DNA of 64,000 nucleotides from Amborella trichopoda (taxonomy: Eukaryota > Streptophyta > Magnoliopsida > Amborellales > Amborellaceae), in contig NW_006495982.1 of the NCBI RefSeq assembly GCF_000471905.2, positions 1-64,000 of the forward strand, read 5' to 3'. Positions 36,587 to 47,275 of the stretch are shown piece by piece. Made by a program: the position numbers and the translations under genes. Each line of letters begins with the position of its first letter. Positions within the stretch are counted from its first letter, which is position 1. The notes under the pieces were generated by a model, which was not told the DNA's origin, did no database searches, and was given only the letters and a program-made list of their open reading frames with translations.

Positions 36587-37772
36587 ACTAGGGGAAGGAA
36601 AGGTCTGCCATTTTCACAATGGGGTGAGAGTACTAGGGGAAGGGAAGGTCTGCCATTTTCACTATGGGGTGTGGTGTATGGCACTCCAAGGGCATCCACA
36701 GTAGGCCCAGAATGACACAGGTCTTTGATGAACAAGAGTGGGGCATATGGGGACACAATTAGTTTCAACTCTCAACCATGTACCATAAAGAATGAGTGGT
36801 GGATTCGACCTTAGAATAACATATACCATACTTCACTAGCGATAGAACAGTTTTGCTACAGTACACTTTCCCTTTCAAACAAAAAAAAATGGCATTTCTT
36901 TTTTCTTTTTTTTTTTAAGCAAAGAAGACTAGGTTAGATCCCTTAGGCTTTTTGAAAGGTTCAAACTTTTGACCTCCCTTACCCAACCATTATGTCTACC
37001 TCGAATGTGAAGCTAATAGACAACTTCGACCATTTCTCGATACGGACTCTAGCTTTTCAGTTATTTGAAGTCGAAGGTAGTTCAAACTTGGGAAATTTGT
37101 CAAACTACCTATAAGAACTGTAATACTTGACATTTATATATTTGTAACTATTCCAACTCATAATCATGTATCTTTTAATAGGTACTTTGAAATTAAATCA
37201 AACTATAAGAGTAAAATGTTAAATAGTTCATATCTCATGGATATTTTGATAAATTTCCCTTGAAACTTTCAATATCATTCACAACAAAATTGCTACTCGC
37301 ACCCAAAAAAAAATTTCAGGTTCTTACTGAAACTTTATGCTGGCTAGTGAAAGCAAGGGTGCCATTGGCAACCCCCTGTTCTTGATTTCTTGCCATTTTC
37401 CCGCCTCAAAGGCTAACTTCTCGTATGTTTTAACCCCGATATGACCTTCATTTGTAAATCCATGTAGGGAGTCCATGTTTCAGTCAAAATGAAGATGCAG
37501 CATATACCATACTTCCAGTTGAAGCAGGTGCTCTACTGGGTTTAGTTAACGAGGATGCCTTGCCGCCAGCTGAGGCGCCAGCCCCGGTCTTGACTGTAGC
37601 CGATGTGGAGGAGCCACCATTGCCATCGCTTGCTGATGCATCTAAGAACACGCAAAGCCCAGCCCCAACCGCCACCCCTTCGCCTAGTGGTGTGCCAACT
37701 GGTGCTACCATTAGTGTGGCCTTGTGTTTGGTCACTATGGTGCTCGGTCTTCTCTCCCTGGGCCACCATTAA
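31519..37772 (+). CDS. GPI-anchored glycerophosphodiester phosphodiesterase-like protein (SHV3/GDPDL)
   Basis: Nine exons: 31,519-31,618; 32,007-32,303; 32,472-32,584; 33,114-33,615; 34,095-34,139; 34,400-34,681; 35,459-35,598; 35,983-36,469; 37,468-37,772. All phases fit and give 756 residues, close to the family norm. Residues 1-22 look like a signal peptide (MGQNVLLILFLLQGC). GDPD-like domain 1 starts at about 37 (PEVIARGGFSGLFPESS) and domain 2 at about 355 (PLIITHNGASG, CTDLAYKQAVKDGADIID). A Pro/Ala/Ser-rich linker (about 675-733) and a hydrophobic end (VALCLVTMVLGLLSLG) fit a GPI anchor. Relatives act at the plasma membrane/cell wall in cellulose and pectin organisation, for example in root hairs. 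Domain 1 lacks the catalytic His of true GDPDs, as usual for this family. The exon 1 donor (GCG|GTCCCT) is weak. Confidence 0.92.
36547..36588 (+). repeat. (GA)n microsatellite in GDPDL intron 8
   Basis: Dinucleotide GA run inside the intron, about 80 bases past the donor at 36,470. Just after it a 37-40 bp block (ACTAGGGGAAGG, GGTCTGCCATTTTCAC) is repeated directly at about 36,587 and 36,632. Confidence 0.85.
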
Positions 37773-38083
37773 CATGTAAGTTTGAGATCTTTAACTGTGG
37801 ATATCAGATTGTATGTTAGTGTGTGTTGCTTTCTAATGATTTGTGAGACATTGTTGGTTGTTTTATTTGTTTACTTGGAGCTTTCCAAGGACATTAAGGG
37901 AGAAATGTACAAACTCAATTGTTTGGTTGTATAATTTTGAAACTTGGAACTCTTGAACAAATTTGGCCAATGTTTGTGATTTTGTGGGTTTGCTCTTGAG
38001 TCTTGACCATACAAGTCCCAATCAGAGAGAGCAGAAGACAAACTAGTTGAGTGACTATGCAAACTAGTCGAGTTAGCAACTTA
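37773..38083 (+). other. 3' UTR/downstream of GDPDL
   Basis: TG-rich sequence typical of plant 3' UTRs, with no coding frames of interest. The polyadenylation site cannot be fixed. Confidence 0.45.
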
Positions 38084-38445
38084 TACTGTAGAAGTAAGGT
38101 GCATCTCAAAAATTCAATGAAATAGTGTTTCGCAGTTAGAAGGCCTTCTAATTAATAATCTTGACATCGAGATATATGGATATAAAGGAAAAATAATTTC
38201 AAGTCCTAAACATAGTGTATCTTGTGACAAGTTATTTGGATAAGCTATTTTCAATATTTTCAGGTGTTTATAGATGTGCTAGATCTGCAATTTTTAAAAA
38301 ATTTTAAATTTCATAGAAAGTGTTGAACATTAATTTTAAGCCATCATAAGTTTTCGACACTGGAACTACTTCTTCCTGTAAAATTTAAAGATGAACCTTG
38401 TATAGTAAAAGGTGGGCACTTTATACAAACCTCACCCGAGTATAA
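38084..38445. mobile_element. MITE, family A, copy at 38 kb
   Basis: Starts GTAGAAGTAAGGTGCATCTC and ends near CTTTATACAAACCTCACCC. It shares TTGACATCGAGATATATGGA and the ...AAGTTATTTGGATAAGCTAT core with other copies. Confidence 0.65.
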
Positions 38446-38920
38446 AAAGAGCAGGAGACAAACTAGTTGGGTTTCTAAACACTTTAAAATTTATCTCAAA
38501 GATGGATTTTAGATCTAATTTTTTTTAAGAGATTACTGATCTAAGGTGTGGTTCTTGAATATGAAAAAATAAAATAGAATTTTAAACCTTAAAAGGATTT
38601 TTTTAAGATTTTTTTTTTTTGCACAGTTCATTTTGGTGCCCTCTTTTATTTCTTGAAAGTCCATATTAAGATGGACAGTGAATGGGCCAGAACTTAGCAA
38701 CAGCACCGCATCACCAGCCAATGTCAACAAAATTTCTCAAACAATTTTGAATTATGGAGAAAGGCTTTGACTTGTTTTTCATATTTTGGACAATTTTGCC
38801 AATTGCCTTTGCAAACACAGGTAAGCTTTTCTTTTATTCGTTGTTTCAAACCTGACAATAATACAATAATTTCTTTAGACACCTAAGACAAATATGTAAT
38901 TTAATTTGTAAAATTAGGCG
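38446..38920. other. Intergenic, nothing recognised
   Basis: T-rich runs, no gene-like frame. Confidence 0.5.
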
Positions 38921-38924
38921 TGGC

Positions 38925-39215
38925 AATGGGCCGTGTAGCCCGGCCCTAAAATTCTAGGGCCTTGGCCACAAGATGTGGCCCAAGGGAAGGGGCAGGCTAG
39001 GCCTTGGCCACGGTTGGTCCAATTCTTCCAGGCCCAACCCTTTCTTTCTTAAGTTTATTTTATTGGACTTTAATAATAATAATAATAATAATGATAATTA
39101 TTATTATTATTATTATTATTTGTATTGTTTTTGGCCCAGTTTGCCCTTGACAAAGCCAAGGCCGGGCTAGGTTGGGCTAGGGCCCAACTCGGTCTGAGCC
39201 AAATTGGGCTCCGAG
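38925..39215. repeat. GGCC-rich dispersed repeat with AAT/ATT core
   Basis: GC-rich ends (GGGCCGTGTAGCCCGGCCC; CCAAGGCCGGGCTAGG) are partly inverted around an AT-rich middle with (AAT)n then (TTA)n near 39,070-39,120. A related GC-rich repeat lies at 54,950-55,500. It looks like a non-autonomous element of unknown class. Confidence 0.5.
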
Positions 39216-40385
39216 AACTCATTTTGACAATTTGAAATTTTTGGGTTATTTTATAAAGAACTTAAAATTTAAACAAGTTCTCCTGGACTTGGCCAAGTTA
39301 ATTGGCTCAGCACCCTGTTGGGGGTGCCCATAATCGGGGAATATTACATTAGTCGCTTTGAAATCTATAGTAAACATGATTTTTATTCATTCCTACAAGT
39401 TGTAAATATTGATTATCAGTAGTTGTAAGGTACGAAAGGGGCTAGGTCGTGGTGGTAGCACATCTATGTTTAGTTATCTCATTGTGGTTTTCATCCCTAT
39501 TGACATCACCCATTGACACTTTAAAAAAAACTAACCCCTTAATCTATATAAAAATACAGGTAGGACGTGTCTTTCCCGCTAAATGACCAAAAATAAATAA
39601 AAAATTGTAGAGTAAAACTATTGAATTCACCAAGTGTATCCCAATGTAGCTATCGGGTAGAAATTATATACTTTTTTCAAATGTGATTTTCGTTCAAGTT
39701 GAGAGTTCGATACATACAACCTTAAGTAAGAGTTTTTTTTTAGGTTTTTCAGAGAGAGAAACTATGTAGAGGTAAGAGAGGGAGCTTTTGTAGCGAGAGA
39801 AGCTCTTTTTTGATACACAGTTGAGTGCCAATTTACTAATAAAAGGAATAACTTTTTCTCTCTCTAGTTTACCCGATTTTCATATTTTGATAATATTTCA
39901 GCTAGCCAATTTGAAACCTTTATCACAAATTTCTTTTCTTTTTTCCCTATATTGAACAAATCCAGTGGTACCATAGATGTCATTCCCTTTATTAACTATT
40001 TATACAGGGATATTTATCAAAATACCTACAAGAGATGGATTATTTAACAATTTACCTTGTTAGAACCTTTCCAACTCAAGATCATATGTTATTTTATAGG
40101 TCTTTTGAAATTAAATAAAAAAATATGGGTAAAGTGTTAAATTATTAATCTTTAATAAGTAATTTAACATATTTACCTTGAAATATCAGAATTGCTATTG
40201 AGGTCCTTACACCCGGAAGGGGTGGACACCAAATCCAACAAAATCTCCCTAGCAATTAATGCTCGAAAGGAGTTTCTTGAAAATTACGACATGTCAGAGT
40301 TCTATGTCAATTAATTTATATTTTTATTAAAAAAATGTATTTTGCTCTAAATTTTTCTCTAAATAGTATCAAAAAATGCTTCTTT
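39216..40385. other. Intergenic, nothing recognised
   Basis: AT-rich with short purine/pyrimidine tracts (GAGAGAGAAACTATG near 39,751) and no gene-like frames. Confidence 0.5.
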
Positions 40386-40690
40386 AGTAGAAAAATCGTT
40401 GTGATGACCTGAAAATTTATGTTTATCTCTAATTATAAAATTCACAGCTTAAAAAATACCATAGATCAAGTAAATTTATAAGCACTTGAAAATATTGAAA
40501 ATTGACAGCTTGGATAAGCACTTGAAAATATTGAAAATTGAAAGTTTGGATAATGTATTAGAAGATGCACTATTTTTTGGACTCGAATCTTTTTTTCTTT
40601 ATGTCTATATATCTTGAGGTTGAAACGATCGATTTGAAAGTTTTTCAATATCCAAACAACCTCTTCTAATAAACTTTTGAGGTATGCCTT
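40386..40690. mobile_element. MITE, family A, copy at 40.4 kb
   Basis: Contains ATAAGCACTTGAAAATATTG twice in tandem (about 40,480 and 40,514), so one internal segment is locally duplicated. The right end ACTTTTGAGGTATGCCTTA resembles the family TIR. Confidence 0.6.
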
Positions 40691-40990
40691 AATTTGATTA
40701 TTTAGAGCCTCAGCTTTATATTAACTTCTTCCTTTACTTAAACCTATATTATTATCACAAAAGGTGTGAATGTATGGGTGTATTTCTTGCCCCAAGCAAT
40801 AGTTTTTCTACCGCACTGCATCACTGGTTTCAATTAATAGCATATGTTCATGGTAAATTTTTTCTATTAAACTTACATAATACGCAACTAAACAATAAAA
40901 AATGAGTGCGGTTTCTATAAGGATGCAACTTTAAACAATCTAATTTTATCATAATATGTAATTTTGTTATAAAAATTTTTTAGCATTATT

Positions 40991-41203
40991 TTAAGAGTAA
41001 TGATCTTATGAGACCTTCCTATACCCATGTGTGTAGGACTCCAAAAGATCACCATTAAATATGGTACAGTTCTCTAGAAAAGTTATCACATGGGTGTAGG
41101 ATTTGACTTTTCTAGATATCTGTGCCATATTTAATGGTGATTATTTGAGGTCCTACACACATGGGTGTGGGAGGGTCTCATAGGATCAATACTCTTATCT
41201 TAA
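40991..41203. mobile_element. Near-perfect hairpin MITE
   Basis: About 213 bp made almost entirely of two arms of about 95 bp around a loop of about 20 bp. TTAAGAGTAATGATCTTATG at the left pairs with GGATCAATACTCTTA at the right; CACCATTAAATATGG pairs with CCATATTTAATGGTG; TCTAGAAAAGT pairs with ACTTTTCTAGA. It sits at the left edge of a family A MITE. A decayed copy is at 4,818-4,975. If transcribed it would form a long double-stranded stem and could feed small-RNA production (inference). Confidence 0.8.
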
Positions 41204-41495
41204 AATCTATTTTCATATCTAATTAGAAAATTTTAAATTCCAAAAATGGTTAAAATCAAGTAGATCTATAAATATATGAAAATCTTGAAAATAGACGGTC
41301 TAGATAATGTGTTGCAAGATGCACTATTTTCGGACTCAAAAACCTTTTTTTTTTTTTTTATATTCATACATCTCAATGTCGAGATGATCAATTAGAGCGT
41401 TTATTCAACAATAAAACGACATTTCCAATAGATTTTTTAGCTGCATTCGTGATTCTACATTTTAAGGTTGCAACCTTATATAAACTTTTCCCTGA
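41204..41495. mobile_element. MITE, family A, copy at 41.2 kb
   Basis: AATAGACGGTCTAGATAATG, GCAAGATGCACTATTTTCGG and TCTCAATGTCGAGATGATCA match the other copies. The hairpin element lies at its left boundary. The right end (AAGGTTGCAACCTTATATAA) carries a small palindrome. Confidence 0.65.
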
Positions 41496-41699
41496 AAAAA
41501 TTGACCCAAAGAGCTTTGCATGTTTTCTTAATTTCTGGAAAACTAGCATTTTTCTTTTCTTGGGTTGGAACAAGTAAAGCACTATGGTATTATATTTCAT
41601 CCCTTCTAATATGATGTATATAAGTTACCATCTTTTCAAACCTCAATTGTCCAACTTCTTTTTTTTTCTCTTAGAGCTTTTTAATTTAATAAAGGAAAA

Positions 41700-42050
41700 A
41701 GTTTATATAAGTTGTCAATCTTATTATGTAGAAGTAAGGTGCACTTCAAAAATCCATTGACCTAAGTTGTTTTGTAATTAAAAAATTCTCTAATTGATCA
41801 TCTTGACATCAATATAATTGATCATCTTATAAAACATTATCTAGACCGTTAATTTTCAAGATTTTCAAGTGCTCATAGATTTGCTAGATTTGCATCATTT
41901 TCGGAGCTTTTAATTTTATTATAGAAGTGAAAAATTGGCTTTTAGGCCATGATAAGAGTTTTGGCACCAAAAATACATCTTTCAATAAGATTTTGAGGTG
42001 CACATTACCATGATTGTTTAAGTTTGACACCTTATACAAACCTCACCCTC
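41700..42050. mobile_element. MITE, family A, copy at 41.7 kb
   Basis: Inverted ends GTAAGGTGCACTTCAAAAAT (near 41,733) and GATTTTGAGGTGCACATTAC (near 41,992). The interior is in the orientation opposite to the 41.2 kb copy, so the two neighbours face each other. Confidence 0.68.
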
Positions 42051-42334
42051 TAAAAAAAGTACAAAAATAAAATAAAAAAGCAACTTTTTGGACATGAAGA
42101 AAAAAAATACACACTTCCCCCAAATTAGCCGAAGCACTGAGTAGCTTCATTTTTCTTACCAAATCGAAGAAAAAGCGAGCATGACAATATTGGGCTATTA
42201 TGCTATATAAAGGTATTAGCCAATACAATGGATAGGATACGAGGGTAAAATAACATTTATGTTCTAAATATAATGGTATATCGGATGTATTTTTTAAAAA
42301 ATAAGGCATAAAAGGATTTTTTATTAATATAAAA

Positions 42335-43488
42335 AGGAACATTATCATAAATATACCTTAATTTTAGTCTATTTAAAAAAAAAACCCTCAACTGTTATAA
42401 ACCTCGACATTTTAAGTACCGTAAACCCAAACCGTACTTAAACCCAAACCCATGATATACAGCATTTTAAGTACGGTAAGTCCACCCATGTTATACTGCA
42501 TTTTAAGTACCCTAAAAACTAACCTATATTATACGGCACTCCAAATGGCATAAACCCTTTTCTCTTTCTGTTTATCTTTATCTCTTTCATCTATCTAATT
42601 ATGTTTATCTCTTCTTTATTTCTCTAATTCTTTTTAATATTTCTCTAATTTTTTTTAATATTTATCTCTTCTTTCTCTCTTTAATTCTTTTTTTTTTTTT
42701 CTTTTCTTCTCCCACTATCTCTTTTTCTCTCTCCAAAGAGATTTGTATTACAATTTGTGCGCATCATACAGTCCCCTATAAAAACTCCCTTCAACTTTAT
42801 CTCCTATGAAAATTAAAGGCAGTCAGATTTGTATCGTATTAGAGTTGCGTTTGTTGAGTCGATGAAGTAGAGAGAGAAAGAGAGTTAAAGAGAGAAAAGA
42901 TTTAGAGAGAGAAAAAAGAGAAACAAAATTAGAGAGAGAAAGAAGAGATAAATATTAAAAAGAATTAGAGAGAGAAAGAAGAGATAAATATTAAAAAGAT
43001 TAGAGAGAGAAATAAGAGATACACATAAAAAGAATTAGGGAGATGAAAAAAATAAATATTAAAAAGAATTAGAGAGAGAAATAAACAATAAACATAAAAA
43101 AAATTAGAGAGATGAAACACCAAAAATGGTTTAGGGCATTTCTAAGGCCGTATAACATGGATGGGTCTTACGGTATTTAAAATGCCGTATAACATGGGTG
43201 GGTTTTACGGTACTTAAAATGCCGTATAACATGGGTGGATTTTTACAGTACTTAAAATGCCCTATAACATGGGTGGGTTTACCGTACTTAAAATGTCGTA
43301 TAACATGGTTTAGTTTGTTGTGCTTCATGGTTTTTTGTGCTTCACGGTAATATGATTACCGTGAATGTTATTTTGCTAAAAAAAACACTCAAAATTGAAC
43401 AGCAAGGGTGTAGATGAGATTTATGAAAGTTAAAAGTTTTTTTTTTCTAAATAAATGACAAATTAAAGTATATTTGTGATAACTTCCT
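42335..43488. mobile_element. Large fold-back element with 37 bp repeats in its arms
   Basis: 1,154 bp, starting AGGAACATTATC and ending GATAACTTCCT, flanked by the 8 bp duplication ATATAAAA (42,327-42,334 and 43,489-43,496). The right arm holds direct repeats of about 37 bp starting at 43,147, 43,184, 43,221 and 43,259 plus a partial unit (ATAACATGGGTGGGTTTTAC core); the left arm holds inverted, more decayed versions near 42,410-42,540. Inside these arms a pyrimidine-rich block (about 42,556-42,740) faces a purine-rich block (about 42,860-43,120). A 21 bp palindrome centred on AATATGATT (10 bp arms CACGGTAATA) lies near 43,343. Almost the whole element could fold into one hairpin. No coding frame. 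Confidence 0.85.
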
Positions 43489-43496
43489 ATATAAAA

Positions 43497-43900
43497 ATAA
43501 TATTTAAATCGAAAAATATAGCTTGGACGTCATGTGGGTGCTTGAATGTTGCTACCCTCCTAGAGGTTTAGATGAGCAGGAAGAAAATATGACCACGATT
43601 GGATATTATGGTATCTCCAAGTTTTTATATTAGATTGACTTTAAATTTCCAAACTTTTAAACCAGACACACCGAAATAAAAAACATAAAAAAATAGGTTG
43701 AGAAAAATAAAATTGACCAAATATCCTTACTATATTTAAAGGCATTTTGATCAATATATTTTTTTTAATAAATTATCTTTGGAAAAATGTTATATGCATT
43801 GGGGGGCGTATACCTATATTTACATCCCCAAGGCATAAAACATCCATCCAAAGATTGGTGTAAATGATGGCCCCTCCCAAAAAAAAAAAGAAGTAAAATC
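43497..43900. other. Intergenic, nothing recognised
   Basis: AT-rich, no gene-like frame. Confidence 0.5.
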
Positions 43901-44120
43901 AATAGTTTAAACATTGGGATTGTATATTATAAGTTACAATCACTTTTAGCTATTGGATATGAAATATAAAAAGTGAGAGTGTTTCACATTCAAGATATTA
44001 TATTTTAGACTTTGCGCCCAAACAATAATACATCCCCAGTCACTCGATTTCAAATCTAACGGTCAATAATGATTGTGACCAACTTATGTCAAAAGTAAAT
44101 GGTCTTATTGTATATATTTT
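43901..44120. mobile_element. MITE, family B, copy at 44 kb
   Basis: Left end GTATATTATAAGTTACAATC (about 43,921), right end AAAAGTAAATGGTCTTATTG (about 44,091). The interior TCGATTTCAAATCTAACGGT matches the pattern of the 22.4 kb copy. Confidence 0.62.
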
Positions 44121-45702
44121 CTTAAATATTTTTTTCAAAAAATATTTTTTTTCAGTTTTTAAATTTATTTATTTATTTACGATAATGACCTCCATGTTAG
44201 GAATTATATATTCCTTTAAAATTAGGTCAAAATCTATTTTTGAAATAGATTTTTCAAGGGGGACACATTTTTCTGCATGCGAGTCTGCGGACTCGTAGAA
44301 ACGATGTCTATCATCTTTTGGTATTTTTAATTGCACCTGGATGTGGCAAACACACCTGCAAATTTTGTAATTAGAAAAATAAATACAAAATCTAAACACA
44401 ATTGTAGAAATATATTTTCTTTTATTTCTAATATGAATTGTTGAAGCGTGTTTGTGCACCATTTGAGCATCTATATGACATGGTGCTATACCATCCTTTT
44501 TTAAAAAACATAAAATATGGTGAGATTTATATTGTCCTTGTTATTTTCAATTTAACAATTGATAAATCAGTGTCAAAATCGGTGTTTTAAAACCTATAAA
44601 TCTAGATTGGGAATTGGTCAGGAACAAGCTAGTTATGGGATGGTACTAATACCACCCCAATCCCCTTAAAACCTCCAATTTTTTAATATTTTTCTTGTTC
44701 TTTTTAAGCTTCTCCGGTGCGTTTTTAGGTCCTCCACAATGCCCCCATAAACACCCATTTTATTTTATTTTATTTTTATAATTTTTTAGGTCGCGGATTT
44801 GGACCAATCCAAATTAACAATCCAATTATCTAAGTTTTGAAACACTGATCATAGTAATACATAATATGTAATGGTTGTTTTCAAAAACATTTGAGACATC
44901 TGACCATATTGGGCAACTATACATCACCATATATTGATATATTGTGTTGGGTGGGCCCGGAATGAAGAATATGCATGTAGGCATGTACACATTCAATTCA
45001 TCGATCATTACGGTGCCTATAGCGTACTTTTATGGCAACAACTAGTTATAAGGATTTGTTTGACATAGAATTTTGGGAATCATATTCAAATCAACACATG
45101 AATAACTTCTAAGTAAAAGAATATATGATTTTGAATTCCTAGACACCTATATCTTACCATCCATTTACTCTCTTGGGTAAAAATACCCCACCTATAATTA
45201 ATTTTAGGACCTTAAATTTTGGGGATTTAACAGCTTTAACCCATAAATTAACCCCAATAAAAAATATTTCCTAATTGTATCGTCTATGCATTTGAGATAA
45301 AATAATGCCTTGTTTCCTAATTGTACCATCTATGTATTTGAGATAAATAATGCCTTTAGATTGAATAGAGGCCATCCAATGTTTAGATGGTGTGACCTAA
45401 GTGTTAGAAAACTTAAATTTCAATTTTTTTAAGAACAATTATCTAATATTTCTTGAATTTTTCCAACCTTTCAAATTGAAAAAATCCTCTTAAGTAGGTC
45501 TTTTGAACGATGAAGTAGCAGTAAGCATAGTAGTATACTTGATCTTATGAATTTGAAGATGGTTTCTAGGAATAATAGATTACCTCCCCAAAGTTTGATG
45601 TTAAAAGATAAAAAAAAAAAAAACAACCCTGATGGATGAAGTTTACATTTTGCTCCTTTCGGAGCATGTAGGCATCTCTCTCTCTCTCTCTCCCCAGTGC
45701 TT

Positions 45703-45734
<32 letters not shown>

Positions 45735-46490
45735 CAGTGATGGTGGTTGAGGACGGATTAGAGCCCTTTGTGGGGGTTTTGGTGTGTTAAATTTCTATTA
45801 AGGGTGTTTAATGAGTACTTATAGTAAATAAATGGGAGGCTAATTAGACTGGGACCATCTTGAGTAGGGCTAAGGTCAATTTAAGGAGTTTTTTAAGGTG
45901 GACTTAGCCTCATTAGCAAGGTTTCTAGCCTACTTTGGAAGGTTTTGCCGAATGGTTAGCGACTTTAAAAGGTTAGGGCTGGGCAAGGGTGTTTATGTGT
46001 ACTTAATTATGTTAATGTAGTGATGGGGCTCCTATGTCATTCTTAGGTTGTTGCTAAGGGTGCATGGACCGTGGAATTAAATGGCGCCTAGACTATCTAG
46101 GCCAATATGGACCCTAGTGTAGGATTGGGGGACCTAGGAAGGACAAAAGCTGGGATTTTGGTCCAGAGGATCTTTGGAAAGGCGGCTTGTCCATAATTGC
46201 AGTAAAAACCTATTAGGGGTATTTTGAAGGGTTTCCCAAACTCATAAATAGAAAAGTTGATCCAAACAATCATATATGTTGTTATTCATTGATCAGATGT
46301 ATGATAATCCATGAATCTACTTCCTACCTAAACGCTAAAAACTCTTCTTATGTTGGATTAAAAATACTAAATAATCAAATTTTAAAACCTTTAATAGAGT
46401 TGGATTAAAATACTAAATAATCCAGTTTTAAAATCTTTAATAGCTAACAAATAACAATGGGAGCATCATTTATTTAGACCACGACCCCTT
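44121..46490. other. Intergenic; (CT)n microsatellite at 45,675-45,735
   Basis: No gene or recognisable element apart from two close (CT)n runs (45,675-45,692 and 45,704-45,734). Sequence after the microsatellite (45,740-46,250) is less AT-rich than its surroundings but has no sustained frame. Confidence 0.5.
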
Positions 46491-46493
46491 TCT

Positions 46494-46727
46494 CTAAGGA
46501 TGTATTTGTTTTGTGGAAGAGGGACCTGCCAAAGTCCCCTCTTCCACAATTCATGAAAGCCACTGTTTCTATTATTTAGCATGGAAAGGGGCCTATTAAA
46601 TAATTGAAGGAGTGTGGAACGGCACACTTTCATATTGTGGTTCTACGGCTGCGTAACACATGTGGGAGTGCTACGTTGGTGGAACTTGAGGTTTCTGCAA
46701 CTCAAAAGTTCCACCAAACAAACATGC
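46494..46727. mobile_element. Small hAT-like MITE
   Basis: Imperfect inverted ends of about 22 bp: GGATGTATTTGTTTTGTGGA near 46,498 pairs with TTCCACCAAACAAACATGCC near 46,708. The interior is GC-richer. The TGTTTGTTTGG-type end is common in plant hAT MITEs (from memory). Confidence 0.55.
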
Positions 46728-47149
46728 CTAACTGATTAATAAGAGAAGCTTTGCTGAAATCCCCAATAGATATTCCCGCTCTATTCCAAATGGGGCTTTT
46801 ATGGCATATACCAAAATATTCTTGGTTGTATTTCCTATGGTGCTCATCACATGGTAGAAGATGTGAGTGGCTCAACGAATATTCGATTTATTATTGTAAA
46901 GCTTGGAAGAAAGATTGTCTACATGATTCTAATGGGCTTTGTCCTCTCTAAATCATATGGGCTCCATTGAGCCGACTAAAACGAACTTTGTGTCCACTAT
47001 GACTAATAATTAATCTTAGGGCACCCAATTTTTTAAAAAATGCAACAAGTCCCAAGCTTTTTTATTCTTTAGTTGACTGAGTATCCAGCTTTTCTTTATT
47101 TTCAAGATAATTGTTCTCAAAATGGTTTTTTTGTTAGTTCAGAGTGATA

Positions 47150-47275
47150 TTTTTACTAATATGGGCATTTTCATTGAGCTTTTAATAAAGCAGAATGTCG
47201 GACTCAGATTCATGTAGCCGATCCAATTAGTTGGAAAAAGGCTTTGACGATGATGATGATGATAAACATTTTCCT
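47150..47275 (+). mobile_element. 3' end of an RTE-type LINE, second copy
   Basis: Ends in (GAT)n at about 47,248-47,264. Just before it the + strand reads KAECRTQIHVADPI, matching the minus-strand fragment at 3.4 kb and the general C-terminal A-E-W-R-x-x-I-H-V-A-D-P pattern. Only the last 100 or so bases are present. Confidence 0.5.

Noticed and set aside
44121..46490. Possible gene in the less AT-rich stretch at 45.74-46.25 kb
   Set aside because: Stops in all frames and no splice-compatible set of exons or familiar motifs.
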